From assembly GCA_047495785.1 (NCBI GenBank), contig JBLDXI010000011.1, forward strand, positions 186,001 through 250,000: a stretch of 64,000 nucleotides of DNA, read 5' to 3'. The stretch comes from Lepidodermella squamata. Taxonomy: Eukaryota; Gastrotricha. Below, one piece after another: positions 26,101-38,000 of the stretch. A model generated the notes under the pieces. The model was not told the DNA's origin. It worked only from the letters and a program-made list of their open reading frames with translations, and did no database searches. Each line of letters opens with the position of its first letter. Within the stretch, counting starts at the first letter, position 1. Made by a program: the position numbers and the translations under genes.

Positions 26101-27042
26101 CTGCGATTTCATAAAAGCGAAATAATATCATGATGGACTATGGCGGCGCGATTTTATTTTGCTTGGAAATATTTTTGAGCGCCCTGTCGATTGTAAGGCA
26201 TCATCATATCTCGCACATCTTCTTGATTAGCAATTTTTTGAAACTTGGTACTAATTGAAAAATTTACTCTCCATGCGCGCGCTTCACACGATATAAGTAT
26301 TGGACTTGCTCAATTCGGGCTAGCTGACTTGCGGTTTTTTGTGATTTCGCAGCGCGCGCGTAGAAAGCTTGAGACTAATAGTGTATTAGTGTATTCAAGG
26401 TAGAAAGCTGCAATTATTTGTTGCGCAATAAATGCACGCGACGTGCGGTTACGCGTAAATTTAACCAACCAATAGCAATGCGTGCGTGGAGGAAACACCG
26501 GCGGATGGGGAAATGTGCATTTATGTTCAATTTTTTGAATTTAATGATAGGGGAAGAATTACAGTTTTGTCACGTGATTCCTTCCGTTTCCATGTTGCCA
26601 ACATAACGTGAACAACTTGCAGCAGCTCTTCATTGTCCGCTTTCGCGTTGAACAGCTTATCAACTCGGTCACGCTTCATTTGCATCAAATCACTAGTCGA
26701 TACCTTGTTTTCTGTGGTGATTTCATCAATTTTCCGAATTTTGATTTTTTTAATTAATTTACCGATTAGGACTGAGCAAATGCGTTCGCAGTCTTCCTGC
26801 TCTAGGTCTTCTGTCATGCGCTCGACTCGCTGCAGCTCCAGGTCGGGATGGGTCCTAACCATGGCGGAAAGCTTGAGCCCGAGACTGCTTTTACGCTCAG
26901 ACCGAGCCGTCATCACCGTTTTCTCGCTGCCACTTCTCGCCTCCCGCTGCTGTTGTTGTTGTTTTTGTTGGTCATCATTTTCGCCCACTGCCGTTGTCGC
27001 AACATCAGTAGATAGCAATGATGATGGTGACTGGGCCATCAT
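20188..27042 (-). CDS. Large ankyrin-repeat protein, 1351 aa
   Basis: Seven exons in perfect phase: 27042-26617, 25461-24987, 24937-24214, 24076-23665, 23614-22615, 21629-21198, 20774-20188. Residues 1-142 form a Gln-rich, charged N-terminus with a predicted helical part. Residues about 150-1220 hold roughly 24 ankyrin repeats, shown by TPLHxAA-type motifs such as TPLHVAARW, TALHLAVRK, TSLHAACLA, TPLHWAAVF and TPLHVAATR. The C-terminus is acidic (DEDELEDGG), then a basic coiled-coil-like helix. There is no signal peptide or membrane segment, so it is not a full TRPA channel despite the long ankyrin array. A cytosolic scaffold role is the family expectation; the partner is unknown. The first donor (CAA|GTTGTT) is weak, so the exon 1 to 2 junction is the least certain. 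Confidence 0.75.
21122..21138. repeat. Homopolymer C17 tract
   Basis: Seventeen consecutive C in the last intron of the ankyrin gene. The minus (transcribed) strand carries G17, which could form a quadruplex in the intron RNA, or this may simply be an unstable homopolymer. Confidence 0.6.
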
Positions 27043-28715
27043 CAGTCACAACTACTAAGTATAGGTGTATTCTAACAACTGCGGCCTAACTACTCAAGTA
27101 TTAGCAGATACACCACCTGCTGTAGGTAGGTATGGGCGCGGGAGTCTACGCACCGTTTCCTTTGTGTGTGTGCGCACACTCGTGATGAATAATTCATGCA
27201 TGGCGGCAGTGGTCGTCGTCTTTTTCGCCGCGCACAAAAATAACGCAATAAAAGAAGAACGGGCGACACGCGCCACGGGTGTAACCGCAGCATATATCAT
27301 TATCTCCATCTGCGCGTTTCCACATCGTTATCTCACTCTCTGCAAAGATGAGTGATAATGGCCGGCCGCGGACGTCTGCTCGCTTTGTCATTTCGCATTA
27401 CGAGGCAGGTGATTGCTGTTTAATTAATTGATGCAATGGTCTGTTTTCTGTCTCTTTCTCTCTCTCATCGTCTATCATAGACAGAGATTAGCCGCTTCGT
27501 GCGCTCACTACAATGGAGTGCGAGGCCGAGAACGTGCCTCATCCTGTCGCGGCCTCTATTATGCGCGCGATTTCGCTTTTAGATACATCCTGCGACAGAC
27601 GCGCGCGCATTTGTCTCATGCGCGCTCTCTAATGTTCTCGCTGCTTTAAATTAGTATCGTATCAAGTGTTTCACATCCATGTGCGCATCCTGGTGCCGGT
27701 GCCACACTCACACATAAAGCGTACAATAAGTAACAGCGTTCACTCGCCATATCAATTATTATCAATTTAGGCGAGCGACCCCGGCGAGTTAACATCCACA
27801 AGCTAATTGCTCGCCGCGCATCAGTGATGTTTTAATTGCAATCTAACAATTCTATTTTCGTTGATAAATCTTCTTCAGTTGCTTAAATCTCGGTTCCAAA
27901 ATTCTGGGATCCGCGGAATTATATTCAATTTGGAATACCCGTTCCCCTTCGATTAGGCTTGTTCCTTATCCATTTTCTAATTATTCATATTTTGTTTACC
28001 TATTAATAGACCAAACCTACCTATTTATCCTCGAATTTCCGGAGGGGTCTCAGTTTTATCTTCAAATTCAGTGTAAAATTATGTATAGGATACATTCTTC
28101 ACCATATAGAATTAATAATTGCCTCTATTTCGTAGAAATATTCGACCTGTGGGATACGCAACATACGGATTCCATCCCGCTACAGCCTCATTTGATTACG
28201 CCAAAAATATTATGTTTCCAGAGGGAATTTCAAACAAAAAGCCCGGGAGAACCCAATGGTGACTGGTTTGGTTTTCTACTTTTTATACGGTTGGACCTAA
28301 TACACCCTAAGACTTAATTGATCCCCAGTCCTGTTTTGCTAGGCATTTCACGACATTTTACGACATTGCAAATTTACTTTACATCAGAAACAAGTTTCCC
28401 TGTCTCATCCTATTTCCACTCGCTTTCTGATTTAATGAAATTTTTCATCTTCTGTTGTCACATTTTCGCAGCAGAGGGATTATGAAAATGATTATTTTAT
28501 TTTTTTAACTGCCCCGCGACTGAGTTTTTATACCCTTCGGGTTTTTAGGAAACCAGCAGATTACCAGGTTCAATTTATTACAACAACAGTTTAATGTGAA
28601 ATCATTGCCAAGGCAGATTGCTCGTTTAGGAAGTCCTCAATACCTGTTCGCCCCTTGCAATTCTGGCCTGAAAACTTTTTCTTTCATAGGAATATCTTAA
28701 GCTATTGTTACAATA
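27043..28715. other. Divergent intergenic region
   Basis: About 1.7 kb between the start codons of the leftward ankyrin gene and the rightward type II membrane protein, so it should hold both promoters. It includes CT-rich and GC-alternating simple sequence around 27440-27620. At 28681-28689 a pyrimidine-rich CTTTCATAG lies 27 bases before the ATG at 28716. It resembles a splice or trans-splice acceptor for the membrane protein gene (inference). Confidence 0.45.
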
Positions 28716-29663
28716 ATGAGCGAAGAAGACGGCGGAAGTGATTTCGCGTCTCAGTCGCCCGACCAGCCGATGCAGCACCGCAGCAACATCATCGGCGTGT
28801 GCTGGCGAAAATGGTGGTCCATTGTGCATCAGCCTCTGCCGGACGCGAAATCGCCCCAGAAAATGACTCCAACCGATCGATGGCTGGTCACTGCCCTGAT
28901 TGTTCTAGTTACTCTATCACTAGCCGCATTTGTCCTCCTTCTCTCCAGCTCAATCGCTTATCGATTCTTCAGAACGGAACCTTCGAAACTCAACATGGCA
29001 AAAATCGATTTTTCGAATTTGATCGATAACACGTCGACAGCTCTACAGCAGAATCGATTTCAAAGCGTTGTGCTAATCATCGATTATTTCAGCAATGAAG
29101 AAACTGACGGCAATTCAACCATCGGCCGCGGCGCGTATGGCATGATGCGAAAAATCGAACGCATCTACGCCAATCGATTCGAATCGATCGTGCATTGCGC
29201 TCCTTACGAAAATCTAGCGAATCTTAGCCGATACTTACAAATCGATTCGCCAATGATGTGCCTAGGTCTAGCCGCGAAATCGATGGCTGATTCGAAAATC
29301 GACGGTTTCCTAGTTTTAAACGATCGTTACATCGCTAATCTTTGGTCTCTCATGAAATTCAGTGGGCTGGATTTTGCGAAAATTTGGCTGCAGAAGCCGC
29401 TTGTCGATTTCGACGATTGCTCATACTTCGAAAAGAAGCCAAATAATTTGTCGAAAATTCTGGAACATCGAACTGGTGGCTCAAGGCGTTGTTTCACCGG
29501 ATCAGCTGATTTGTATTACGTTCCCATGGGATACCAAGACCCTGCGACTGACGCGTTGGCTATAATGGCAAACTATCGGGTTCCACTTGATTTCGGAGTT
29601 CATTCGGCGTTGAGATCTCTGCCTGTTGATGACGGATCATATGTTCAATTCATCGTTGTTTAG
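28716..29663 (+). CDS. Type II membrane protein, possible STELLO/DUF288-like ectodomain
   Basis: A single exon of 315 codons. There is an acidic cytosolic N-terminus, a positively charged stretch, then one membrane helix at about residues 57-81 (TALIVLVTLSLAAFVLLLSSS). The luminal part has N-glycosylation sequons. The segment KIDGFLVLNDRYIANLWSL, followed by RCFTGSADLYYVP and IPLDFGV-like text (VPLDFGVHSALR), resembles STELLO/DUF288 proteins, a glycosyltransferase-like family of Golgi type II proteins. That link is from memory and weak. The usual DD near the NDRY position is absent, so catalysis is doubtful. Lack of introns is unusual beside its neighbours. Confidence 0.6.
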   Translation: MSEEDGGSDFASQSPDQPMQHRSNIIGVCWRKWWSIVHQPLPDAKSPQKMTPTDRWLVTALIVLVTLSLAAFVLLLSSSIAYRFFRTEPSKLNMAKIDFSNLIDNTSTALQQNRFQSVVLIIDYFSNEETDGNSTIGRGAYGMMRKIERIYANRFESIVHCAPYENLANLSRYLQIDSPMMCLGLAAKSMADSKIDGFLVLNDRYIANLWSLMKFSGLDFAKIWLQKPLVDFDDCSYFEKKPNNLSKILEHRTGGSRRCFTGSADLYYVPMGYQDPATDALAIMANYRVPLDFGVHSALRSLPVDDGSYVQFIVV

Positions 29664-29743
29664 CTTGTCTACCTCTTTTCAAAATGATTCTCGCTCTGTT
29701 CTTTTATCCGCTAGGATTGATGTATCTATTTTCATGATGATGA

Positions 29744-29749
29744 AATAAA
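29744..29749 (+). terminator. Poly(A) signal of the type II membrane protein gene
   Basis: AATAAA, 80 bases after the stop codon at 29661-29663. Position and strand fit the 3' end of the single-exon gene. Confidence 0.55.
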
Positions 29750-29940
29750 GTAATTCGGAAGCTTCTTTGTTTCTTCCTAGTCAGAATATTTTCAGGTAGA
29801 TCGTGGAATGATTTTGAAACCACGAGGAATTTCGGCCGCAAGCTGAAAGCGAAAGCTTAAATAGTTCAAGATCTTTAGATTTTGGTCAAAGTTTTTGGAT
29901 GGTTTCCACACTATTTTATTCCGGAATTCACAGAAGTAAT

Positions 29941-32900
29941 TTAAAAATGATTCAAGATACGGAGATTGTTCTCCGTCAATCGATCCCAATGTTTGATTTC
30001 AATCGACGCGAATCCGAACGAGGAGATTCGTGGAAGGAGATTCGTGGAGGAGATTCGTGGAATTACGAAGAGGGCATTGATTTTCAAAAATCGCAGAAGC
30101 AGCAGAACATTTTCGAAAGTTTGCTTGTTGTTGAACGAATGTGGTGAAACGAACGCGATGACAGCGGACGAATTCGAGGCGCCTAGACGCGAATAAATAT
30201 CGATTCAATTAAGTAAAAATGGCTCATACGCAATTTTACCAATTTTTTGCAGTCGATGCAATACATCATCAGTGAAGCCGCCGTTGTTGCCGAAGTAAAT
30301 CATGGAATCTACAACTCTCGATAAATCGGAACTCGATATCGAGTCGGAAAGAGATAAGGCCTTGTAAGCAGCTGTTCGACCGCCGAAATCAATGAGTTCG
30401 ACCTTATTTCGTGACAACAGGTTATTCAAATCTTTACATAGTTAGAAATCTTACTTGTGCTGAGCCGTCGTTGATTGAAAGGTGCTGAGCTATGACGGCG
30501 ACGGCGGCTTTCACCTTCTGAAATTGATGAATAGGCACTGCGAAGGACGAATCGAGCAGGAAATGCACATCGAGTCGCTTATTCACAACTGTAATCGCGG
30601 GACGGAATAGATTCGTAAGAATCCTACAATTTTGGCTTACTTACTTTCTAAAAGGCAGGAGCTTGAGCAGCCATCACCATTAGCAGTGTTTGCGTCATCG
30701 CATTCTTCACCTCGAGAAGGCTCGAGAATTCCATTGCCACATGCCTGCAAAATACACAAAATTGCACCGCTATTCTATTGAACCTAAGACAAGACCTATG
30801 GTTCGATTAAGTGGCATGCTCTTCTAGGTCTAACAAATCGCTGAACTATTTTAAACAATTGTTTATACCTGGGTAATGAACGTGACAGTTGTGCTATGCG
30901 CCACAGTGTAAGTTACGCCAGTAGTTGACACAGCCGTGGAATATCGCGTGGACGTGGAATCGGTTGTTGAGCTAAGAGTTGATGATGCGGTGGAAGTTGG
31001 AGCTGAAGAACTGACTGGCGTTGTGGATTGTGTAACAGCTGTGCTACTTTCCGTAGTGGTGGACGTTAAACTTGTCGACGTGGACGCGGTTGGGGAACTG
31101 GTGGAATCCGTTGATGTAGTGGTAGTAACAGTAGTAGAAGTTAAATAGCTTGTTGTTGAAGTTGTGGTTGGTGTTAACGATGTCGAAGAACTGCTTGCTG
31201 TCGTGGGATATGTTGATGTTGTTGTGGTACTAGAACTAGTGAACGTTGAGCTTGTCGCACTAGTCGTTGAAGAGCTTGTTGAAGGTGCAGATGTCGAGGT
31301 TGTTGTAGATGAAGTTGTACTGCTGGTCGTTGAAGAACTAGTTGTAGTAGGGCTGGGCGAGACTTCAAACGCGTAAACGGACGTAACATTAACCGCTACG
31401 TTCCCAATATCGAATACGTAAACCCTTAGAACGTTCGAGCCAGAAGCCACCATGGCGCTTAGGCCTGATACGTTGACACTCGAGAAGCAGACTAGAGAAA
31501 GTGAGCCTGATTGCAATGCAACTGTCAGCTGGTCATTGATGAGTTGCGCGACAAACACGAAAGAAGACGAAGTTCCGTTGAAAATCGGCGAGCAGGCGGT
31601 TGAGTTGCGGAGATAGCTGCTGCCTGGCGGTCTCACGTAAGCCCACGGCCATGTTGGCGTATATGTCACGTACATTGGCCCGTTCGGCATGAGTTGCAGC
31701 CAAACAGCCAGGCCGTTCAGGTTTTGGTATGTTGCAGCATTCGGAACAGCTGCGAACAAAATCATTGACTATTCATTTCTCAAATTAATTACATCCTATT
31801 GATGACGCAAGGAAACGGTTATCTTCATATGAGCTCAGCATAGCTCAGGATATAAGAAATTTCTGCGTGCAACAGTTTGAGTGATTATGTATCTGCTGTT
31901 TTTATTTAGAAAATGTTCGTAGATTTTTATCTCGTAAAATGCGTAATGTTTTTGTTTAGAGATTGCGCTTAGTTTTGATGTTTGTTTTTGCTGATTGCTG
32001 ATTGTCGGAAACGCGGGGTAAAACTAAACTAGTGACCGATTTTTAGATTCTAAATTCTAAACCAAATCAGTGAGAGCACGCTAGGCGCGACGAGTGCAGA
32101 TACAGTGAGTGCAAGTATGTACTGGCGAGACATGGAAAAAAAATCCACTCACTAATGACGACGCAATGAAAGTTTCCCACTGCATCTAAATGTCTGCCGA
32201 AGTTGTTTTTTAGAGTCTATTGTCCGTTGAAAACATGTCCATCGGTTCCTAAAATACTGCGGGATTCGACTATTTTTCACACCTCGCACTCAGCACGCGC
32301 ACTCTCAACACTACGCCACCTGCGTGCAATGCTGGTTACACTAAAAAGCTGGACATGGCATCTCACAGTTACTGATGGCTACGACTATACGACAAGAATG
32401 ATCGGATACGCAATTTCCGATATGAAAGCTTAGCTTTAGTTCAAAACTGAGACCTTAATGATCTTGAAAAAAATCGCACCTATGGCTCATGTTTTCTGGA
32501 ATCGATTGAAATGTCAATATTGGCTACTGCATATTTCCTACAATATCTAGTCGTAATCGTAATGAACAAAAACATGACCCAGGACCAATCTGGACTCATA
32601 ATTTATGCATGGATGCATAATCACGGCATTCCGTTATTATTGCTCTCGACTCACTTGTCTGTACATCGATGAGCGTGGAAGACAATACGAAGCCAAACCA
32701 GGCGGAACTCCCGTTGGTTCTGTACCGGCTTTGAGCTCTCACCTCAAAGCGCCAGTTCGCGAACGTGCCCGGGCAGGCCTAAACCCGAAAGATCTATATA
32801 GTAAAAAGTAAAACCAAGTCAAATATGGACTTACGGCATTAGGCTTGATGCCAGCTAGGGAATCTACCGATGAATTCATGTTTCCAAGCATGTAAGACGA

Positions 32901-33122
32901 CGGCTGAGCAACAGCCCCATAAACGGTAGTGTAGTTAGCGTCGGTTATGCTGGCATTCAGCTTGTCGAATGACAAGGAGCTGACGAAGGTCGTTATGTTG
33001 TACGCTGCTGGTAGCTGCACTGCGCTGGTTGTAACGTCTGGATCGATGCCAAGCACCGAATCTCCCACCAGAGCCATCACCGCAAGGGAGAACCAAGCCG
33101 GAAAAATGGAGATCATTGACAT
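29941..33122 (-). CDS. Secreted lectin-like/mucin/vWA mosaic protein, paralogue A (643 aa)
   Basis: Seven exons, in phase and matching paralogues B and C exon by exon: 33122-32835, 32778-32655, 31749-30869, 30744-30645, 30588-30455, 30402-30240, 30182-29941. Order: signal peptide (1-about 30); ConA/L-type-lectin-like beta domain to about 270 ([30 protein letters not shown]); about 160 residues of nearly pure Ser/Thr (mucin-like); one Cys-rich repeat [20 protein letters not shown] (about 432-463); then a von Willebrand A domain. The vWA begins [14 protein letters not shown], so the MIDAS DxSxS motif ends in Ala, and metal binding may be altered. An in-frame second ATG at 33116 matches the start used by B and C. 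It is probably an extracellular adhesion or recognition protein. Confidence 0.75.
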
Positions 33123-35074
33123 GTAGCAGCTATCATGTACACTTGTTAAAAATGCATACACGGCTTCTATTGATAGTTAGAGCTTAGTTGAAAGTCAAAC
33201 CGAGTCAATGGGCTATGTATTAGTTTGAAAAGTTGTTCAATACTGCCACACTTTTAAAGCCAAGACAGACTGCCTAACCCTGCTCTTCAAATCCACGGAA
33301 GCCCTTCATTCACTAGGAACCAGTCAGCGCGCGACTTTCACGGGAGATGGGGCTCATCCCCCAGCTCGGCAAGACCGGACAGGAGAATGAAGGCAAGAGG
33401 CTTTGGAGCTGTTTTAGAGGGAGATCTTCAAAATTTCATCGCTTGGATCGTTTTCTTATGTTTGAAAACACTAAAAGCAAAAACAGCGAAATTCCCATTC
33501 CAGCTCCAGGATCCAAGATGGCACCCTGGAACCAGGGGAACCTCGAAGTGCCTTGTTAATGTGAAATATTCTCACCCCAAACCAAAACCTCAGAAACCTG
33601 ACGCACAGAAAGCAAGACCATTGATGATTTTTCATGACCCTGAACTTAGACTTAACTACCCCAGCATTCATATGCGTCTGATTTCATAAATCAGATCCAA
33701 AGCCCTGGCCGTCTTCATAACCCTAATCATCAAGCTTAACTGCACTAAATTGAAGTAAAAGGTCCTAGTGATGGTTTTGTAGAATGAAAGGACAGTTTCA
33801 TTGAGAATTCAGCTATATACCATGCACGCTTTGGCGTTTTAGGTTTTATGAGAACAGGCGTGGCGAAAAGGACGATGTGTCATACCAACGAGAAAACTGA
33901 GCGCAGAAGCAGCTTCGGCCTTTGAGATAATTTTGGATGCGTCAACGGCATAGAGGCTTACGACTCTAAATTGAATGCCTGAATATTTAGCGAATATGAA
34001 TTCACTAAATATTTACGCTGTTTGTATGAAAAACATGTTCAAGCCCCAGGCATTACGTGTCGGAAAGTAATGCGTTTTCAACCTTGTTCGATAAATAAGC
34101 TCTCGACTCTCGACGGTCACGGAAAAAGCGGAAGCGCCTATGATGGCTTTTTGAACTACTTTTTGGAGATGATACCTAGCTCCGTTATAAGCTCTGCAGC
34201 TAGCTGTAATAACAGTTTTAAAATCTGAATTTAACTACTGGCCACTATTTGACATTGATTATTCCAAAACCTTGATCTTACACCTCGCCCTTCTGCCCTA
34301 TTCTTTATTCGCTATGTCCGAATCCTATTTCCAAGCTCAATACCTAATGCCAGCATAGTTTCCAGCTTTGCAGCGTAACTTTTTACAGTAACTTGAGAAC
34401 AGGCGTGGTGTGGCTGCCCGATGAGTCGTAGCCACAAACAAATTATTATCACGTAGCGACTTGCGAGAGATGCGTGTATCCAATAACACAACAGCCTTGA
34501 ATCCAACCGAGGCTGAAAAGTCATAAATATTTAATGACAATTCGCAACAACGGACCAAAGAGCTTTCGTGTAGGTACTTTAACCACTGACAAAGGTTGTT
34601 CAAAATTCAGGCTGACGCAAATTGGTTGTTTTTCTAGCTTATTTTTAGCCTCTAAGGCTTATTGAACACTTGGATTTTTTCATTCCGAATTAACAAGCTA
34701 CTCGGCATGCAACCATTGGTTTTCAGCAGTGTGTTTCCGATTTCGAGGTTACCTATACTAAAAGTAGGTGAATTGATTAATTTTGCAAAAAACATTCATT
34801 TCAGCACTTGATTTCCCGAAGCGAGAAGCGATAGGTCACATGCGCAATTGTTGCAGGTCGCATTTTAGAAGCATTAAAATCAGGGAGATGGTAGAGAAAA
34901 GCAAACCTATTCTAAATCGAAATTTTTGGAATCTTCCAGCCTTAAATTCGCTCATACCTCATACTGAAACTAAAAGCATAATGGATATCCCGATGTTAAA
35001 ACGCTAAGATGGCGGCAGAATATTGAAAAAACTTCAACTATGCTCTCGTCTTTTACATCATCATAAAATGGGCA
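33123..35074. other. Spacer between mosaic genes A and B
   Basis: About 1.95 kb upstream of mosaic gene A and downstream of the 3' end of B. Short ORFs are present on both strands, none with a domain. It presumably contains the promoter of A. Confidence 0.4.
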
Positions 35075-38000
35075 TCACAAATTGATCAAGTAATTTAAGG
35101 CATGATAGTTACTCTCGGCCAATCGATCCCAATGCTTGATTTCTACCGATTCGTAACCAAACGAAGAAATTCGCCGCGAAAATGTTGCGTCCAGACTTGG
35201 AAGAAGTACGAAAAAGACGCTGATTTTCAGCGATCGTAGTAAGAGTAGGAAATTTTCGGAAGTTTGCCCATCCCCAAACGAGAACGGTGAAACAAACGCG
35301 ATGACAGCCGATGAATACGAGGCACCTAGATGCAAATCAATCAGATAATCAAACATTGATCGGGCGAAGTTTCACCTATGCTTAGCAATCGATCAGCAAA
35401 ATCGCCCATGTTGCCAAAATACACCAGCGAATCGACTACTTTCGGCAAATCGGTACTCGACAAAGAGTCGGAATAAGACGTAACGTTGTAACCGGCTGAT
35501 CGGCCACCGTAATCAGTAAGTGCAACCTTCATAACGATGGGGGTCTATAGGCAAAATTGCTCGTTTCGAAATGCTCACCCGTGCTGAGCCGTCGTTGATT
35601 GAAAGGTGCTGAGCTATGACTGCAGCCGCAGCTTTGACCTTCTGGAATTGATGGATTGGCACAGTGAAGGAGGAATCGAGCAAGAAATGCACGTCGAGTC
35701 GCTTATTCACAGCTGTAATTTCTTAAAAATTAAATTCATCAGCCTCAGCTTTTCTAATATTGACGTACTCTCTAATAGGCAAGAACTTGAGCAGCCATCG
35801 CCATCCATCAAATTTCCGTCATCGCATTCTTCGCCGTTTGAAGGCTCGAACAGCCCGTTACCACAAGGCTGAAATGAAGAACGTGAAAACGATTGTGATA
35901 ACAGTTGTTAAGAACAGGACATATATAGGTCGTTTTGGTCGTGTAAAACAGTTGGTGATAGAAAACCATACCTGGAGGTTGAACATGCCAATGAGACCTA
36001 TCGCTGCAGCTGAGGTAACATCTGTACTTGAGATTATTGTGGAAATGCTTGAAGTTGACAAGGAACTAGCGATTGTGGATGTTGAACTCGACTCTGTTGT
36101 TGAGCTGCCAGTCGTTGTTGCGGTTGAAGTTGGAGCTGAAGAACTGCTTCTCGTCGTAGTAAATGTCGAGGCTGTGGTACTAGCAGTAGTAGACGTTGAC
36201 ATTGTTGTAGTTGACGTTGAAGAGCTTGTTGTTGAAGTTGTGGTTGGTGTTGAAGAAGTCGAAGAAGTGCTTGCTGTCGTAGATTCCGTTGATGTTGTCG
36301 TAGTGCTAGCAGTAGTAGACGTTGAGCTGGCCGGAGTTGAAGACGTTGAAGAGCTTGTTGAAGTTGTCGATGTTGAACTGGTAGGCGTGACAGTTGTTGT
36401 AGATGAAGATTTCGATGAAGTACTGCTGGTCGTTGACGTAGAAGTAGATGTAGTAGTCGGCGTTGGTGAGACTTCAAACGCGTAAACTGAGGTAACATTA
36501 ACATCCACATTCCAGTCATCAAATAAGTAAACCCTTAGAATATTCGAGCCAGAAGTCACCATAGAACTAAGGCCTGATACGTTGACGCTCGAGAAACAGA
36601 CTAGGGAAAGTGAGCCTGATTGCAACGCAACTGTCAGCTGGTCATTGACGAGTTGCGCAACAAAAACGAAAGAAGACGAAGTGCCGTTGAAAATCGGCGA
36701 GCAGGCGGTTGAGTTGCGGAGATAGCTGCTGCCTGGTGGTCTCACGTAAGACCATGGCCACGTGGGCGTGTATGTCACGTACATTGGCCCGTTCGGCATG
36801 AGTTGCAGCCAAACAGCCAGGCCGTTCACGTTGTTGTACGTCGCATAGCTCGTATAAGCTATAGAAAAAGCAGGAATTAGGAATTCTATGCAAACATATT
36901 CATAGTTCATAATACAATGAATCGATATTGGAATAAATGTTACTCCATAGAGTAAGTAGTGAACACGTTTGCTATGTGTAATTCCAAGAGAGATCAGAAT
37001 CGTTTCATATCACTTTCACAGTTGATGTCTTCCATATCCCCGGAAAACATTTCTAGTTGTACTGATTTTCTCAGTTTTCGTTTTCTTTCTTCTGCGTTAG
37101 CCTTGGGCGTGGAATCACCAGGACCGTAAGAATCCAGTTCACTAGCGATCTCCACTTGTTAATGAGATTCTTTTTTGTTTAGCCGAATGGGTATTATGAC
37201 TCAAAAATGAAAAACCAGTCGCCTAATCCGACATGTTTCAGCTTTTATTCAGCCATCTTCAGGGTCTGACAACAAGTAAGGAAATCAACAATCAAGTTTC
37301 GAGACTAATATTAAAACAAGTTTACCAATTTTGTCACCAATCGTTTTTTTTTCCGTGTAATTATCAAAAATTTTTGATAATTACACGGAAAAAAAAACGA
37401 TTGGTGACAAAATCAGAAGATCAGAAGATCAGAAGATGGCTGAATAAAAGCTGAAACATGTCGGATTAGGCGACTGGTTTTTCATTTCTGAGTCATAATT
37501 ATGATATCGCTTTTCCATCAAATCCTACGACTAAAAATCGAATGGGTATTGTTCATTAATTCCTCAAGGGCCCACGTGGAAATATTTCTATTTATCATGC
37601 ATTCATTGAGAGTTGGTGAGTTGGTAACTGAAAAAAATATTTCTAGTTGTGATGAACACGATTATAATTGTGCGCTCCTATCTCTTTATTCGTTGAATTT
37701 TTCTACTCGATTGAATTCCTGAGTCGAAAGTTGTGTCGGAGTAAATAAACTGTTAGCAATTTTAAAACACAAAATAAATGTTTCACCAGCTGTGCCAAGT
37801 TGGCAATAGTAAATCGCACTTAGGTAAAAAACGTGATCGAAGTTGCGATTCAAGTCGACACAGTTTCAAATTATCGCTTACATTTCCGAGCGCAGGAATA
37901 CACCTACAATGTCTATTTTTCTCACCAATCGAATTTTATTCATCGATTGAACATACGCGTTGATCGCAATATCAGAGTAAATAAACTGTTTCAAAACAAA

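Noticed and set aside
30781-30840. GGTTCGATT resembling a tRNA T-loop
   Set aside because: No matching acceptor, D or anticodon stems could be formed around it; it lies in an intron of mosaic gene A.
35760-36485. Plus-strand frame rich in Val, Glu and Asp, 241 codons
   Set aside because: Antisense of the Ser/Thr repeat of mosaic gene B. Reversed Thr/Ser codons always give such Val/Glu text; similar shadows occur at 45946-46383 and 30936-31376.
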